This document shows positions 18,011 through 28,082 of a DNA stretch of 64,000 nucleotides, piece by piece. Position numbers and translations under genes: made by a program. The notes beneath the pieces were generated by a model that saw only the letters and a program-made list of their open reading frames with translations, was not told where the DNA came from and made no database searches. Numbering within the stretch: position 1 is the first letter of the stretch; each line of letters opens with the position of its first letter. Source of the DNA: Gemmatimonadota bacterium. GTDB lineage: Bacteria > Latescibacterota > UBA2968 > UBA8231. Location of the stretch: assembly GCA_018672475.1 (NCBI GenBank), contig JABHFS010000024.1, positions 1 through 64,000 on the forward strand. The letters are read 5' to 3'.

Positions 18011-19390
18011 ATGGATCCAATAGAGGAGTTGCTCGAATTTGACCGCGAGAACGTGGCGGCGGCTAAGGCGGTCGAAGAGCGCATACAGCAAGAGGGAATG
18101 GCCGCCGGTCACACCATCCGCGACGTGCGCGTCTACCGGGTGCTGATGCCGTGGGTGGGCACCAAACGCTGGGACGGCTCGGCCGAGGGTTTCACCTTCG
18201 CCGAGTTCGAGACCGACAAGGGGCTGGTCGGCATCGCCGAGGGAGCAAACTCGGATCTCGATGAGCTCAGGGCAAAAGTGTTGGGCAAAAACCCCTTTGA
18301 TACGAGCATCCGCGCCGAAATGGGACTGGCTTATTGGGATTTGAGCGGCAAGATCGCCGACCGGCCGTTGGGCCGGCACCTGCACGAGCTTTTTGCGCTG
18401 CAGACGCCTTTGGCCGAGCGCGTGCCGATGTCGGCCTATACCTGGTACAGCTTTCCCGATATCAACGGTAAAAATGCGGTCACTTTTGAGAGCTATCCTG
18501 AGTACTTGCAGGGGATCATCCGCGAGCATGGGTTCCACAATATCAAACTCTCGATGTGCGATTTTGAGCCGCATCGCTATATCGAACTGGTGCGCAATGT
18601 ACGCCAGGCGGTGGGGCCGGACGTCGATATTCGTGTCGACCCGCACGCCTCTTGGGGCGAGGCGCAGGCGCTGCGTTTTATGCGCGGGGTCGAAGACTGC
18701 CATATCGAGTGGATTGAAGAACCTGTCGGCGGCCGTTTTGACCATATCTTCCGCGCAGGCCATCGCCTGCGACGATTGAGTCCGATCCCAATTTCGTCGC
18801 ACGCTTGGTTGCCGCCGGTCGTCAAACAAGCCGACAATCGGGGCCGCTACGGCGACGGCACGTTGCACGCGGCGTTGGATGCGGACGCATTGCGCCGTTA
18901 TCAGCCGGCGGATATTTCTGCCCCGGATGCCTACGCTGGCCCTTTGGCGCTCAAACGCTACTACGACGCGGCGCGCTTTATGGGGCTGGGCATCGGCATG
19001 CACAGCGCCTACGAATTGGGGCCGGCGACGGCGATTCGCCTGCATATCGCGGCCTTCGCCTTCCCCTACGAGATGCCTTACCATATCGTCTGGGGCCGCG
19101 ACCGCGCCTTTCCGCCTTTTAGCGCGCATCCATTAGACGCGCATTACAACCAATGGGAAGGCGATGTGATCCAAGGCGGCAAAATGATCTATGACCAGGG
19201 TTTTCTTACGGTGCCGACCGGACCGGGGCTGGGGGTAGCGTTGGACCACGAGCGCTTGGCGCACTATGCGCATACAAAAGAAAAAGCGGCGATGCATACG
19301 CGCCATATAGAGACGATTCGCGCGACGCATCTCGATGCGCTCGATTGGAAGGTTGAACGCGGGGGGTGGCGGCGTTATAAGGCGGAGTGA
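18011..19390 (+). CDS. enolase-superfamily dehydratase (mandelate racemase/glucarate dehydratase-like)
   Basis: About 459 residues. The start at 18011 has GGGAGGA eight bases upstream. The C-terminal TIM-barrel shows the superfamily acid/base and metal sites: NIKLSMCDFEP, DIRVDPHASWG (Asp ligand), CHIEWIEEPVGG (Glu ligand), and near the end GIGMHSAYELG, like the His loop of glucarate dehydratases. The N-terminal capping domain has TFAEFETDKGLVGIAEG. These enzymes abstract a proton next to a carboxylate, usually to dehydrate a sugar acid. It precedes a UxuA-like gene and is near the IdnO/IdnD-like pair, which favours a sugar-acid substrate. The exact substrate is unknown. Confidence 0.8.
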   Translation: MDPIEELLEFDRENVAAAKAVEERIQQEGMAAGHTIRDVRVYRVLMPWVGTKRWDGSAEGFTFAEFETDKGLVGIAEGANSDLDELRAKVLGKNPFDTSIRAEMGLAYWDLSGKIADRPLGRHLHELFALQTPLAERVPMSAYTWYSFPDINGKNAVTFESYPEYLQGIIREHGFHNIKLSMCDFEPHRYIELVRNVRQAVGPDVDIRVDPHASWGEAQALRFMRGVEDCHIEWIEEPVGGRFDHIFRAGHRLRRLSPIPISSHAWLPPVVKQADNRGRYGDGTLHAALDADALRRYQPADISAPDAYAGPLALKRYYDAARFMGLGIGMHSAYELGPATAIRLHIAAFAFPYEMPYHIVWGRDRAFPPFSAHPLDAHYNQWEGDVIQGGKMIYDQGFLTVPTGPGLGVALDHERLAHYAHTKEKAAMHTRHIETIRATHLDALDWKVERGGWRRYKAE

Positions 19391-19582
19391 ACTAGCTAGA
19401 GGCTGGTCAGGAAACTGCTGGTCGTTGTGCCGTCAGTGCTTATTTCACTTATGCGTTTATACGTTGGATAAGCCATTTCTGCGCAGAGAGGTATTCGTTC
19501 CGTTTCAGCATTCGATTGTAGTGCAGACCACAAAATTAGCTAAGAGAAACCTCTTTGATGGCTAACCCAGGGAGCAACACCC

Positions 19583-20551
19583 ATGAAACTCGGTCTAAAA
19601 TTCGGCTTAGCAACGCTAACGAAAGAAAACCTGCAATTTGCCCAACAGATGGGCGTCACGCATATCGTCGTGCACGGCCCCCGCCTCGGCGATGAAGGGC
19701 TACTCGATTATTTCGAATTGCTGCGGATGAAAAAATTCGTCGATTCGTTTGATTTGCAACTCTGCGCGATCGAGAATTTGCCCGGCGACCATATGCATCC
19801 GATCACTCATGCCACCACCGAACGCGACGCGCAAATCGCCAAAGTCTGTACCTCGATCGAGAATATGGGCAAAGTCGGCATTCCGATGCTCGGCTATTAT
19901 TTTAGCCTAGCCGGCGTTTCAGGGCACTGGCGCTCATACGGCAGCGGTGGCGGCCGCGGCGACGCCGGGCTCAAGAGTTTCGACTACGACCTGGTCAAAG
20001 ACGCGCCGCCGATTGTCGACGAGGAGGTTTCGGTTGAGGAGATGTGGGCGCGGCTGGCGTATTTTCTCGAAAGGGTCGTGCCCGTGGCCGAAAAAGCGGG
20101 TGTTAAACTTGCCGCCCATCAAGATGACCCACCGGCCGAGAGCCTCTTCGGCACGGGGCGCCTGTTGACCAATCACGACGCGATGCAGCGCTTGATCGAT
20201 CTGGTGCCGAGCGAGAATAGTGGTCTAGAGTTTTGTCAGGGTACGGTGGCCGAAATGGGGCCGGAGAAAACAGTCGAGGCGGTGAGTCGTTTCGCCGGCC
20301 AGGGCAAGATCTTCTATGTGCATTTCCGCAATGTGCGCGGGGGTTTCCCCAAATTCGATGAGGTCTTTATCGACGAGGGTGACGTTAATATGATCGCCGC
20401 GCTCAAGGCCTATCGCGACGCCGGTTACGACGGGGTGATCACGCCGGACCACACGCCGAGGGTGGTTGGCGACGAAGGCGGGTTGCGCGGCAAGGCTTTT
20501 GCGTTGGGATACATTCGCGCGGGGATGCAGGCGTTGGAGCTATTGGACTGA
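19583..20551 (+). CDS. mannonate dehydratase (UxuA)-like TIM-barrel enzyme
   Basis: 322 residues, shorter than typical UxuA (350-390). Active-site features of the family are visible: AAHQDDPP, LEFCQGTVAEMG, KIFYVHFRNVRG, and the C-terminal GVITPDHTPRV; these supply the Mn/Fe ligands (His, Cys, His, Asp) in UxuA. It would dehydrate D-mannonate to 2-keto-3-deoxygluconate. A ribosome-binding site GGGAG lies eight bases before ATG. Together with the YjmF-like SDR at 6.8 kb it could form a fructuronate-mannonate route, although the genes are not in one operon. Confidence 0.8.
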   Translation: MKLGLKFGLATLTKENLQFAQQMGVTHIVVHGPRLGDEGLLDYFELLRMKKFVDSFDLQLCAIENLPGDHMHPITHATTERDAQIAKVCTSIENMGKVGIPMLGYYFSLAGVSGHWRSYGSGGGRGDAGLKSFDYDLVKDAPPIVDEEVSVEEMWARLAYFLERVVPVAEKAGVKLAAHQDDPPAESLFGTGRLLTNHDAMQRLIDLVPSENSGLEFCQGTVAEMGPEKTVEAVSRFAGQGKIFYVHFRNVRGGFPKFDEVFIDEGDVNMIAALKAYRDAGYDGVITPDHTPRVVGDEGGLRGKAFALGYIRAGMQALELLD

Positions 20552-20560
20552 TCGGCCGAG

Positions 20561-20863
20561 TCAGTTCAGGGTGTGGCTGTAGTAATGGCCCTGGAAATAC
20601 GACGAGAAAAACCGGGTTAGCAAGGGGTGTTCAATCGGATCCTTGCTCATGGCCAGTTCCAAGTTCTCTTCGGCGACATAGGTCGTTGTTTCCGAGTTGT
20701 CGACCAACACGTGATACCAGGGTTGGTCCCGGTGCGGTTGCGTGCGGTTGCCGCTATACCATTGCTCGTCGGCCCGGCAACAGGGATCGAAGGAGACGAT
20801 GACGCCGCGGTAGGCGTATTTTTTATGGTGGATAATGGCACCGATGGCCCATCTGACCTTCAT
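20561..20863 (-). CDS. hspQ: HspQ family heat shock/hemimethylated-DNA-binding protein
   Basis: About 100 residues of the HspQ (YccV) fold. RWAIGAIIHHKKYAYRGVIV, DEQWYSGNRTQPHRDQPWYHVLVD and TTYVAEENLE are the conserved blocks, and PIEHPLLTRFFSSYFQ ends it. HspQ in E. coli modulates Lon and was described as binding hemimethylated oriC DNA. The start at 20863 is chosen because the family begins at MKVRW; the frame continues upstream without similarity. It is convergent with the UxuA-like gene. Confidence 0.85.
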   Translation of the reverse strand: MKVRWAIGAIIHHKKYAYRGVIVSFDPCCRADEQWYSGNRTQPHRDQPWYHVLVDNSETTTYVAEENLELAMSKDPIEHPLLTRFFSSYFQGHYYSHTLN

Positions 20864-20961
20864 CGCGTAGGGTCTTTCGCTTATAAGGGGTGTAGATCGG
20901 CCGTGTCGCGCCGCTTGCGCCCTATAATAAAACAAGTTGGTGCTCGCCCCAACCTTTGTGC

Positions 20962-20982
20962 GATAGCGCCATTGGCGCTATC
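20962..20982. repeat. perfect 9-bp inverted repeat
   Basis: GATAGCGCC-ATT-GGCGCTATC, a compact hairpin sequence upstream of hspQ and next to a terminator. No T-run follows on either strand, so it is not a classical terminator itself. Confidence 0.6.
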
Positions 20983-20986
20983 CATT

Positions 20987-21024
20987 AAAAAACCCGCAGG
21001 AGCAATATCCAACGGGTTTTTTTT
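20987..21024 (+). terminator. bidirectional terminator-like hairpin
   Basis: AAAAAACCCG (20987-20996) pairs with CGGGTTTTTT (21013-21022) around a 16-base loop, with T8 on the plus strand and T6 on the minus strand. It lies just past the stop of the secreted protein gene on the minus strand, so minus-strand termination is the likely use. Confidence 0.7.
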
Positions 21025-21045
21025 AGAGATCTCCGCTATCGGTTA

Positions 21046-23412
21046 TCAGTAGGCGACGGAGAAGGCGCGAGTGGCGGTGTCGCTGCCGGCATCCGCGCCT
21101 AAGTCTATGCGCAACAGATAGACGCCGGGTTCGACTTGCTCGCCCTTGTCGTCGTGGCCCGACCAAGTATGGCGCTGCTGCGTGCCCATTTGCTCGGCGA
21201 CGAGCGAACCGCGCCGACGGCCCGCTAGGTCGTAGACGGAAACCTCGGGGGTCGTGTCGGCGATTTTGAAAGCGACGAAACGCACTTCGAACGAGTCGTT
21301 GACACCGTCGCCATTGGGGGTGAAGACGTCGGGGACCTGTAAGTCGTTGATCAGCAGGCCGCTGCCGGTCAATTCCGGCAACATGACGATATTGGAGCGG
21401 CGCTGCATCGCCTCTACCGATTGCCAGGTGTCGGGCCGCTCACTTGAACCGAGGTCGAGCGAGAAGACCGTGGCGTTCTCGATCACCCGGGTGGTGAAGG
21501 AGACCAGGATCGAATCGTCGCGAATGGGGGTCGGCAGGGCGATAAACAGCGAATCGCCGAGCATTTCTACGGATGTGGGCACGATGGCCCGATCGCCCGA
21601 ATTGATCTCGACGCTATTGGTCTCGGCAGCCTCGGTGAGCACGAAGCGCAAAAGGTCGAAGCCGCTGTCGAGTTCCTCGGCCTTGGGCCAGAGGGTATAG
21701 GTGAAACGGGTATCCTCGTTGGGCCGGGCTTCGCGCGGCAGGATACTGCCTTTGGCTTCCTGTAGAAAGGCGTCCTCGAAATCGATCGACAGCGCGTTGA
21801 CCGTCGGCCCGACGGCGGGATCATCGGTCGAGAGGATCATTTCCAGTTGTACGAAGCGGCGAGGGTTCTGTGATTTGAAGGCCTCGTCGGAGAATTTGTA
21901 TTCCTCGCTCCAGGCGTCCCAGTCCTCGCCGACGACGACGCTGGTGTCGATCTCGCCGCGCAGGACCTTGGGCGAGCTGAGCCATTTTTCCTCGGTGACC
22001 TGCTCGTTTTTGCGGTCGTAAAAATCGTAGACTTCGCTGAGTGTATTGCCCGAGCGCGAGCGCAGTTGCAGTCTGGCGCCGGTGGGCAGATCGGCGTCCC
22101 AATTGAGGCTCTTGATGACCTTGGGCCGTCCGTCGCCGGCTTCTTCCCCCAGATCGACGAAGCTGGAGCGCATGATAACTTCGGCGGGATGGCCCGGAGA
22201 AAACAGCATCAGCTCGGCCCATTTGGAGAGCCAACTGCTAGTGCTATGGACGTGCCAGAACAGGTAGCGCACCCGCCGCGGCCGGAACTGGTAGCGCAGG
22301 TAGTGCATACTTAGGTCCCCAAAGGCGATCCCATTATGACCGTCGCCCTGGATCAGCAATTCGTTGTAGTCGAAGGGATCGGGCACGGGCAGGTCGGTGC
22401 CGATGGAGCGGGTGCCGTCCGAGCTGAGGATGTTGAAACCCCGGGCGGGACCGGCGAGAAAGCCCACCGTGCCCTCCTGCTCTTTGAGAATGTAGATGAA
22501 GAGTCCGTCGAGCCAGAATATGGCGCCGAGGTCTGCGTAGAACCAGGTGCCTTGCTCCAGCCAGCTGCGCTCCCGACCGGCAAAGGCGACGGGGGCGATG
22601 GAGTTGTTGGTGTTCACGTCGGCGTCGAAGAGATTGCTATTGGAGACGGAGGTGAGGCCATCGAGAACGGAGCCTCGACGGAGAGTGCCGATAGAGACAT
22701 TGTCGCCAATGCCCAAGACCTCGATCTCGGCGAGCGCGCCCTCGGGGTCGGCCGCCTCGACGGTGAAATTGATATACTGGACGAGTCGGTGCTGATTTTT
22801 ATCGGCCGGGTCGAGGTTGAGGTCGGGGTCTAGCACCCGGGAGGTATCCCTGAGGGTAAATTCAAGCGGAATCGTGATTTCGGACTCCTCGTTGGGGCGG
22901 GTGGTGCGGTAGACGGGGTCGAAGAGAAATAGGTCGTCGAGGGGGTCGGAGGTCACGCCGGTGGCGATGAAGACGGTGAACTGCTTGAAGGGGCGGGCGC
23001 CTTCCTGGTCGGGGAATTTGAGGCGGATCTCCTTGGCCAGCACCGCGCGCCCCAGGTCGATCTGCACGAACCACTCGCCGACGACGTCGTCGGGGTCGGG
23101 TTTCCAGAAGGTCGCGGGGTCCCCGTCGATGACTCGGTCGGCCGTGGCCTGACCGCTGCCGGCCTCCCATATGCCGCCGGGGATCTCGTCGCCGCGGGTC
23201 TTGGTCTTGTGGGTGAAGAGGTGGGCGTCGGCGATCACGTTGGTGTTTTTGCGGTATTTAATCAGCTGTAGTTGGCCCGCATCACCAATCTGTACTAGGC
23301 CGTAGGGAGCTTCCTAACTCTCCCAAGCGGCGGCGCTGTCGAAGGTCAGGCGTTCGGCTCGGCTGGCGTAGGCGCAAAGCAGAATACCGCAGAGCAGGAG
23401 CGAGATGCGCAT
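21046..23412 (-). CDS. large secreted discoidin-like protein with CHU_C/FlgD-type C-terminus, interrupted by one in-frame TAG
   Basis: Full frame about 788 codons. A signal peptide (MRISLLLCGILLCAYASRAE) starts at 23412 behind AGGAAGAG; codon 33 is TAG (23316-23314); the frame then runs open to 21046. Past the stop come an F5/8 type C-like module (DRVIDGDPATFWKPDPDDVVGEW...IDLGRAV), a second one (GTWFYADLGAIFWLDGL), a middle region LNWDADLPTGARLQLRSRSGN, and a C-terminal VFTPNGDGVNDSFEV...SVYDLAGRR...GVYLLRIDL domain like CHU_C/FlgD-Ig. Two paralogs in the window have Trp at the position of the stop, so TGG to TAG is likely. An ATG at 23238 could restart but would lack the signal peptide. Last gene of a three-paralog set. 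Confidence 0.75.
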
Positions 23413-23426
23413 AGCAGATTCTCTTC

Positions 23427-25487
23427 CTAGTAGGCGATGCCCAGAGGGCGCAATTGGGGCGATTGAGTGGCTTCGGTCTCGAGTGCGATGGAAATCAAGT
23501 AGAGGCCCGGCGCCAGGGTCTGGCCCCGTTCGTCGCGACCGTCCCAGGTGATCTGTTGCGGCCCCGAATCCTGGACCCCCATAGCGACGCGGGCGACCCG
23601 GCGGCCGTCGAGCGCGTAGACCTCGAGGATTACTGGCACCTGTTCGGGCAGGCGGAATAGCGAATAGGCGATGTTCAGCTGGTCGTGGACCTGATCGCCA
23701 TTGGGCGTCAGTACCGGGGTCGAAAAGGACAGTCCCTGGACAAAATCGGGGGACGCGTCCGGGGAACTGAGCACCCGCAGGCTATTGGTCGAGACGGCGT
23801 CGCTGGCGTCGCCGGGCACGATCGGTTGGGGTAGGGCCTCGCTATCGGACTCGAAGACCTCGCCCTCGAAGGTCGCGGCGAATTCGAAGACCTCGGTGCC
23901 AAAGACTACGCGGACGGGCTGGTTTTGGGCAGGAGTTATGCGCTCGGGCAGATGGACGACGAGGGCACTTTCTTCCTCGATTATCTCCGTCGGGTCAGTC
24001 GCGACCAGCGGCGAGCCCATTTCCAGGCGGCGAAAAGCGGCGCGGTTGCCGGTGTGGATGCGCAGCGCGTCGAAGCCCGAGGCCTGATCGCCGGTGAATA
24101 CCGCCTGCAGGTCGTAGGCGAAGTCAGTCATCGCGCCCAACTCGACCTCGGTGAAGCCGCGCTGGGGCTGGAGGTCGTCGGCGCGGGCGACCTCGCCGAA
24201 AACGTCGTCGGCCAAGAGCGGTGCGGTTTCGACCCACAGCGAGTCGAGACGGGCCCAGGCGTCGAAATCCTGGCTCTCTAGGGTGATGGTCAGCTGCAGA
24301 TGCGAGCCGGAGCGCAGCCTGAGCGGTTGGCCCGACTCAGTGAAGGGCACCGACCAGTAGGTCCAGTTGTCGCTATCGTATTTGATCGAGGCGCGGACCC
24401 CGGGTTTGGGCTCGCGGGTACGGAAGCTGCCGGCGTCGGCGCTGGTGCGGACAAATCGGGCTTTGAGCTCCTTGTCGTAGCGCTCGCGGCCGACCTCTTT
24501 TTCCAGCCCGGTATTGGTGAATTCGTGGTAGATGTCGGGGACCTCGTCGCGGCCGCTGCGCACCTCGACCTTGACCGATACCGCGGCATCTGGATCTTCG
24601 ACCGCGATGCCGTCTTGCATGCGCATCGCAGTCATTGCCCAGTGCAGGCGACCGAAATTGGCGATGGTGCCCAAGTCCGCGATCCGGGTCACGTAAACCA
24701 CCCGCTGCGGTATGCCCTGGGCGAAGAGCTCGAATTCGCCAATATTGCCCTTGATCGCCCGGGCCTGGTTGCCCTGGGCGCCGCAGTCGCGGCAGCCGCT
24801 CAAGGCCTCTTCGTCGATGAGCGACAGTTGCCGCCGCCAGCGCATAAAGCGCACGTACTGGCGGGGGAAGTCGATATGAACGGTGGGGTCGTGGTTTTCG
24901 CCGACATTGGCGACGACCCTTTCGAGCAGATCGTTGCCCCCCTTGGGGATCGCCGCGTCTGCGTCGATGCCAACCGAGACGTCAAAGGCGGGTGGCGCGT
25001 CGATTGCAGTGGGAGTTCCTTCGAGGCGGAAACCCACCGGCGAGGGAAAGAACCCGAACTGGACGGCCGGCACGGGCACCGCCACGTCGATGGTGAAGTA
25101 CTCGGCGGAGATCCCGCCCTGGGCGATGGGGATATTGTAGGAGGTGCTGTCGCCATCGATCAGCCAGGAGCCATTTTCAGAAGGGTCGGGGATGCCGTCT
25201 TTGAACTTCCAGATCCGCGGCATCTGGCCGTCGACATAGCCGAGCCCCTTGTCGCCAGGGTCACGTCAAAACTGCCAGTTTTCCAATAGCGAGAACACGG
25301 TGCGGTCGGGGGTCAGGTAGAGCGGCTGGATCGCCCCGGGAGTGCGGTCGAAGTCGACGAGGATCTGTACCGAGTCGGTCTCGCTCCAGGTCAGGCCGCT
25401 ACCTCCGATCTGCCAGTTGTCGAGTTGGGCCTGGCCCGCTGTTGCCGAGAGCAGGCTCAAGGCGACACACGTCCATAATTTGCGCAT
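23427..25487 (-). CDS. second large secreted paralog, interrupted by one in-frame TGA
   Basis: Full frame about 686 codons. It starts at 25487 (MRKLWTCVALSLLSATAGQAQ, a clear signal peptide) with CGGAG eight bases upstream. A single TGA lies at 25268-25266 after SLLENWQF, and the frame continues as RDPGDKGLGYVDGQMPRIWKF to 23427 without further stops. It contains PSENGSWLIDGDSTSYN and AEYFTIDVAVPVP (carbohydrate-binding-like), IHTGNRAAFRRLEMG, and a C-terminal VLTPNGDQVHDQLNI...EVYALDGRR...GLYLISIAL domain. The stop could replace a Trp codon. It ends 15 bases before the next paralog starts. Without the stop this would be an ordinary exported protein of the same family. Confidence 0.75.
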
Positions 25488-25633
25488 AAATGGGCTCCGC
25501 AGTGGGTGCATTTACAGGCTGTTCACCTAACTAATATGTAGTACAGCTGCACTATACAAGAATTAAAGTTGGCGAGTTACGGAAAATTTTGTCTATTTCG
25601 GGGCTTTGGCAAACAACCGATTCAGGGTTTTGC

Positions 25634-27961
25634 TCAGTAGACGACCGAGACCGCGCGCTGGATGCGCTGTTGCCGGGCGTCCCCCTCGATATGGAGTTCG
25701 AGCAGGTAGAGACCAGGCGCTACCCGCTGGTCGTTCTGGTCGCGGCCGTCCCAGGCGAGGCGCTGAGTGCCTGCGGTCACAGTCTGCGAACGTTCGGCGA
25801 ATAGGTGACCGGCCAAATTGTAGAGCCGCAGTCGCAAGAGGCGCGGCTCGAGGATATTGATCACGTCGGCGAGCACGGTTATTTCGTCATTTATGCCGTC
25901 GCCGTTGGGTGTCAGCACCGTAGTATTGAAGACCACGTTGAGCAGCAGATCGCGTGCGACGGGCAGGCTGACGATATTGGTGCTGCTGATCACCTGATCC
26001 GTGGCATCTCCGGAATCAACGCGTTGGCGGCTGTCGCCGGTGCGGGAGTCCTGAATGAAGAGAGCGAAGGGGGTGGACTGCTGGAAGATCCGCGCGGTGA
26101 AGCGCAACTCGACGAGGTCGTCATCGCCGAGCGCTCGGGGGAAAATTACCTGGAAACCCGACTCGATGGGCTCTGTCGCGACTTCGATGGGCTCGCCGTC
26201 GAGCAGCGCGCCGATAAAGCGCGCGTTTGTCGGCGCTTCGAGGAACAGGCGATCGAAGCCATTGCTTTTGGTCGCGAGCGGGCGGAAAAATAGCTGGAAC
26301 TCGTGTTCTTCGCCCGGGGCGACCTGGATCGGAAATATTTCGCTGACAGCGCGCTGAGAAATGGGGTCATTGAACGCGATTTCTAATGCGTTGAGTTCGA
26401 CCGCCGCCGCCGGATCGTCAGTGACCATGCGCACCTGCAACTGGGCGTAACGCCGTGGAGAGGGCGACTGGAACTCCTGGCCCGAGGAGGCGTAGAGTTT
26501 GCTCCAGGCGCTCCAATCGTCGCCGATGACCTGGAGGGTGTCGATGCGTCCCTTGAAACTGGGGATCAGCTTGTCGTATCTCCGCTCGGTGACTTCCTTG
26601 TCATTCTTATCGTAATAGGTGAGCCGGCTTTCGATCTGGTTGCCGGAGCGGCTGCGGACTTCGAGTCGGGTGCCCGGCGGTATGTCGGCGTCCCAGGATA
26701 GGGTATTGAGGCTCTTGGGGTTTTGCAAGTCGATGATATGCGAGCTGAATTCCAGCTTCTGCGGGAAGCCTTCGCCAAAGACCTGGAACTCCTCGGCGAA
26801 GCCGCGGAAGCCCCGGCGATTGCTCGCTTCCCAACTCTTCCACAACACGCGGATAAAGCGGGTGGGCACCAAGCCGAACTCGTGGGTGGCGATGCCGGTC
26901 ACTCTTTTAGTTTGGTCGCTGGCGGTACCCGAGTAGTGTTTTTGCCAGATCAGCGTACCGTCGGGCGCCAGTGAGCCGTCGGAGCTGAGCACTTCGTAGA
27001 AATTAAACCCGAAAGAGCGCAGGGTCACGAAGAAGTCGACGACCCGGCCGCTGCCGCCGGTGATGCCGCCGCCAGGCCGGGCGACCACGCCGCCGATGAT
27101 TTTTATTTTATCAATAAAATAAGTCGCGCCGAGGTCGAGGATGATATGCGAAAAGACGTCGCGTTCGGCCTGGATGGTCCGTCGCACGAACCATTTCGTG
27201 GAGAGATCGCCGTCGATCAGCACTTTGGCATTGCCCAAGGGGATGAGGTCCTGGGTGACGAGGGGGTCGAGCACGACTTCGATGTTGCCGCCGCGTTCGA
27301 GCAGGCCCAGGGCCATATTGTCGCCCAGCGTTTCGACTTCGACTTCGAGCAGGCGGGTGCCCGGCGCGAGGGTTAAAAGGTCCAGCCGTACGTATTGGAT
27401 CGGGGTGTGGAAGGGCTGGTCGAGCGCGTAGGTGATTTCGTGTCGGGTATTCTCTTTGAAGCGTTCGCGCGTGCGATAGATGACCGTTCCGTCGATGGGG
27501 TTGTCGACCTCGTCGACCGCGTGCTCGCCGGTGGACAGCAATAGGACGAAGAGTTCGGGCGCGGGGCCTGCCGGGTCGAAAATGAGTTTGACCCGACGGG
27601 CGGAGACGCCCCGGCCCAAGTCGACTTCGACGGTCCAGTGTTCGGCTGGATCTTGCGGATTCGGGCTCCAGCCAGTTGCAAGGTCGCCGTCCATAACCAG
27701 GATCGCGTCGCGGCTATTGGAGCCGGCATGGCGGATGCCGCCGCCGAAGGTCTGGGCGTTGAGAGTGGCGTTGATATCGCGTTGGGCTTTGACCGGCAGG
27801 ATCGCGCCCTGTGGGCTCAACTCGACGGTGCCGGGTAGCTGCCAGGCCTGCCAGTCGCGACGGCTGGCAAAGCGGATCTGGTCGGCCTCGGTCTGATGGG
27901 GGTAGAGAATACAGCAGAACAACGCACCGGTGATTGCGCCGAAGCAATGGAGAAGCCTCAT
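25634..27961 (-). CDS. intact large secreted discoidin-like protein with CHU_C/FlgD-type C-terminus
   Basis: 775 residues, no interruption. N-terminal signal sequence (HCFGAITGALFCCILYPHQTEAD). Then ASRRDWQAWQLPGTVELSPQG, a discoidin-like module with LVMDGDLATGWSPNPQDPAEHW...DLGRGVSARRVKLIF, a second with KVLIDGDLSTKWFVRR...LDLGATYFIDKI, the central LSWDADIPPGTRLEVRSRSGNQ block, and EFQSPSPRRYAQLQV. The C-terminus is VLTPNGDGINDEITV...RLYNLAGHLF...GLYLLELHIEG. Discoidin domains usually bind carbohydrate, so cell-surface polysaccharide binding is inferred. It is the first of three paralogs in a row and lies behind a 15-bp inverted repeat. Confidence 0.85.
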   Translation of the reverse strand: MRLLHCFGAITGALFCCILYPHQTEADQIRFASRRDWQAWQLPGTVELSPQGAILPVKAQRDINATLNAQTFGGGIRHAGSNSRDAILVMDGDLATGWSPNPQDPAEHWTVEVDLGRGVSARRVKLIFDPAGPAPELFVLLLSTGEHAVDEVDNPIDGTVIYRTRERFKENTRHEITYALDQPFHTPIQYVRLDLLTLAPGTRLLEVEVETLGDNMALGLLERGGNIEVVLDPLVTQDLIPLGNAKVLIDGDLSTKWFVRRTIQAERDVFSHIILDLGATYFIDKIKIIGGVVARPGGGITGGSGRVVDFFVTLRSFGFNFYEVLSSDGSLAPDGTLIWQKHYSGTASDQTKRVTGIATHEFGLVPTRFIRVLWKSWEASNRRGFRGFAEEFQVFGEGFPQKLEFSSHIIDLQNPKSLNTLSWDADIPPGTRLEVRSRSGNQIESRLTYYDKNDKEVTERRYDKLIPSFKGRIDTLQVIGDDWSAWSKLYASSGQEFQSPSPRRYAQLQVRMVTDDPAAAVELNALEIAFNDPISQRAVSEIFPIQVAPGEEHEFQLFFRPLATKSNGFDRLFLEAPTNARFIGALLDGEPIEVATEPIESGFQVIFPRALGDDDLVELRFTARIFQQSTPFALFIQDSRTGDSRQRVDSGDATDQVISSTNIVSLPVARDLLLNVVFNTTVLTPNGDGINDEITVLADVINILEPRLLRLRLYNLAGHLFAERSQTVTAGTQRLAWDGRDQNDQRVAPGLYLLELHIEGDARQQRIQRAVSVVY

Positions 27962-28016
27962 GATGGACTATCCTAGCTCAGTGGTCTGACAAAATTTTGG
28001 CACGGGTCGAGACGGG

Positions 28017-28055
28017 GTTCACTCCCTTAGTGTAGTATATACTAAGGGAGTGAAC
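28017..28055. repeat. perfect 15-bp inverted repeat
   Basis: GTTCACTCCCTTAGT and ACTAAGGGAGTGAAC flank a 9-base AT-rich centre (28032-28040). It lies between the CBM9-like gene and the first secreted paralog on the minus strand. No T-run follows on either side. It could be an operator, an attenuator or a processing hairpin. Confidence 0.85.
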
Positions 28056-28082
28056 AGACAAAGATAGATCGAGGTTGGTTGC

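Noticed and set aside
17909-19129. 406-codon frame on the minus strand
   Set aside because: Antisense to the enolase-superfamily gene, which has a good ribosome-binding site and clear motifs.
23314-25268. Reassigned stop codons or selenocysteine/pyrrolysine as explanation for the TAG and TGA
   Set aside because: Other genes here end normally in TAG and TGA, the two sites use different codons, no SECIS-like element was evident and the paralogs have Trp at the TAG site.
24300-25289. 329-codon frame on the + strand
   Set aside because: Antisense to a secreted paralog; composition is that of a shadow frame.
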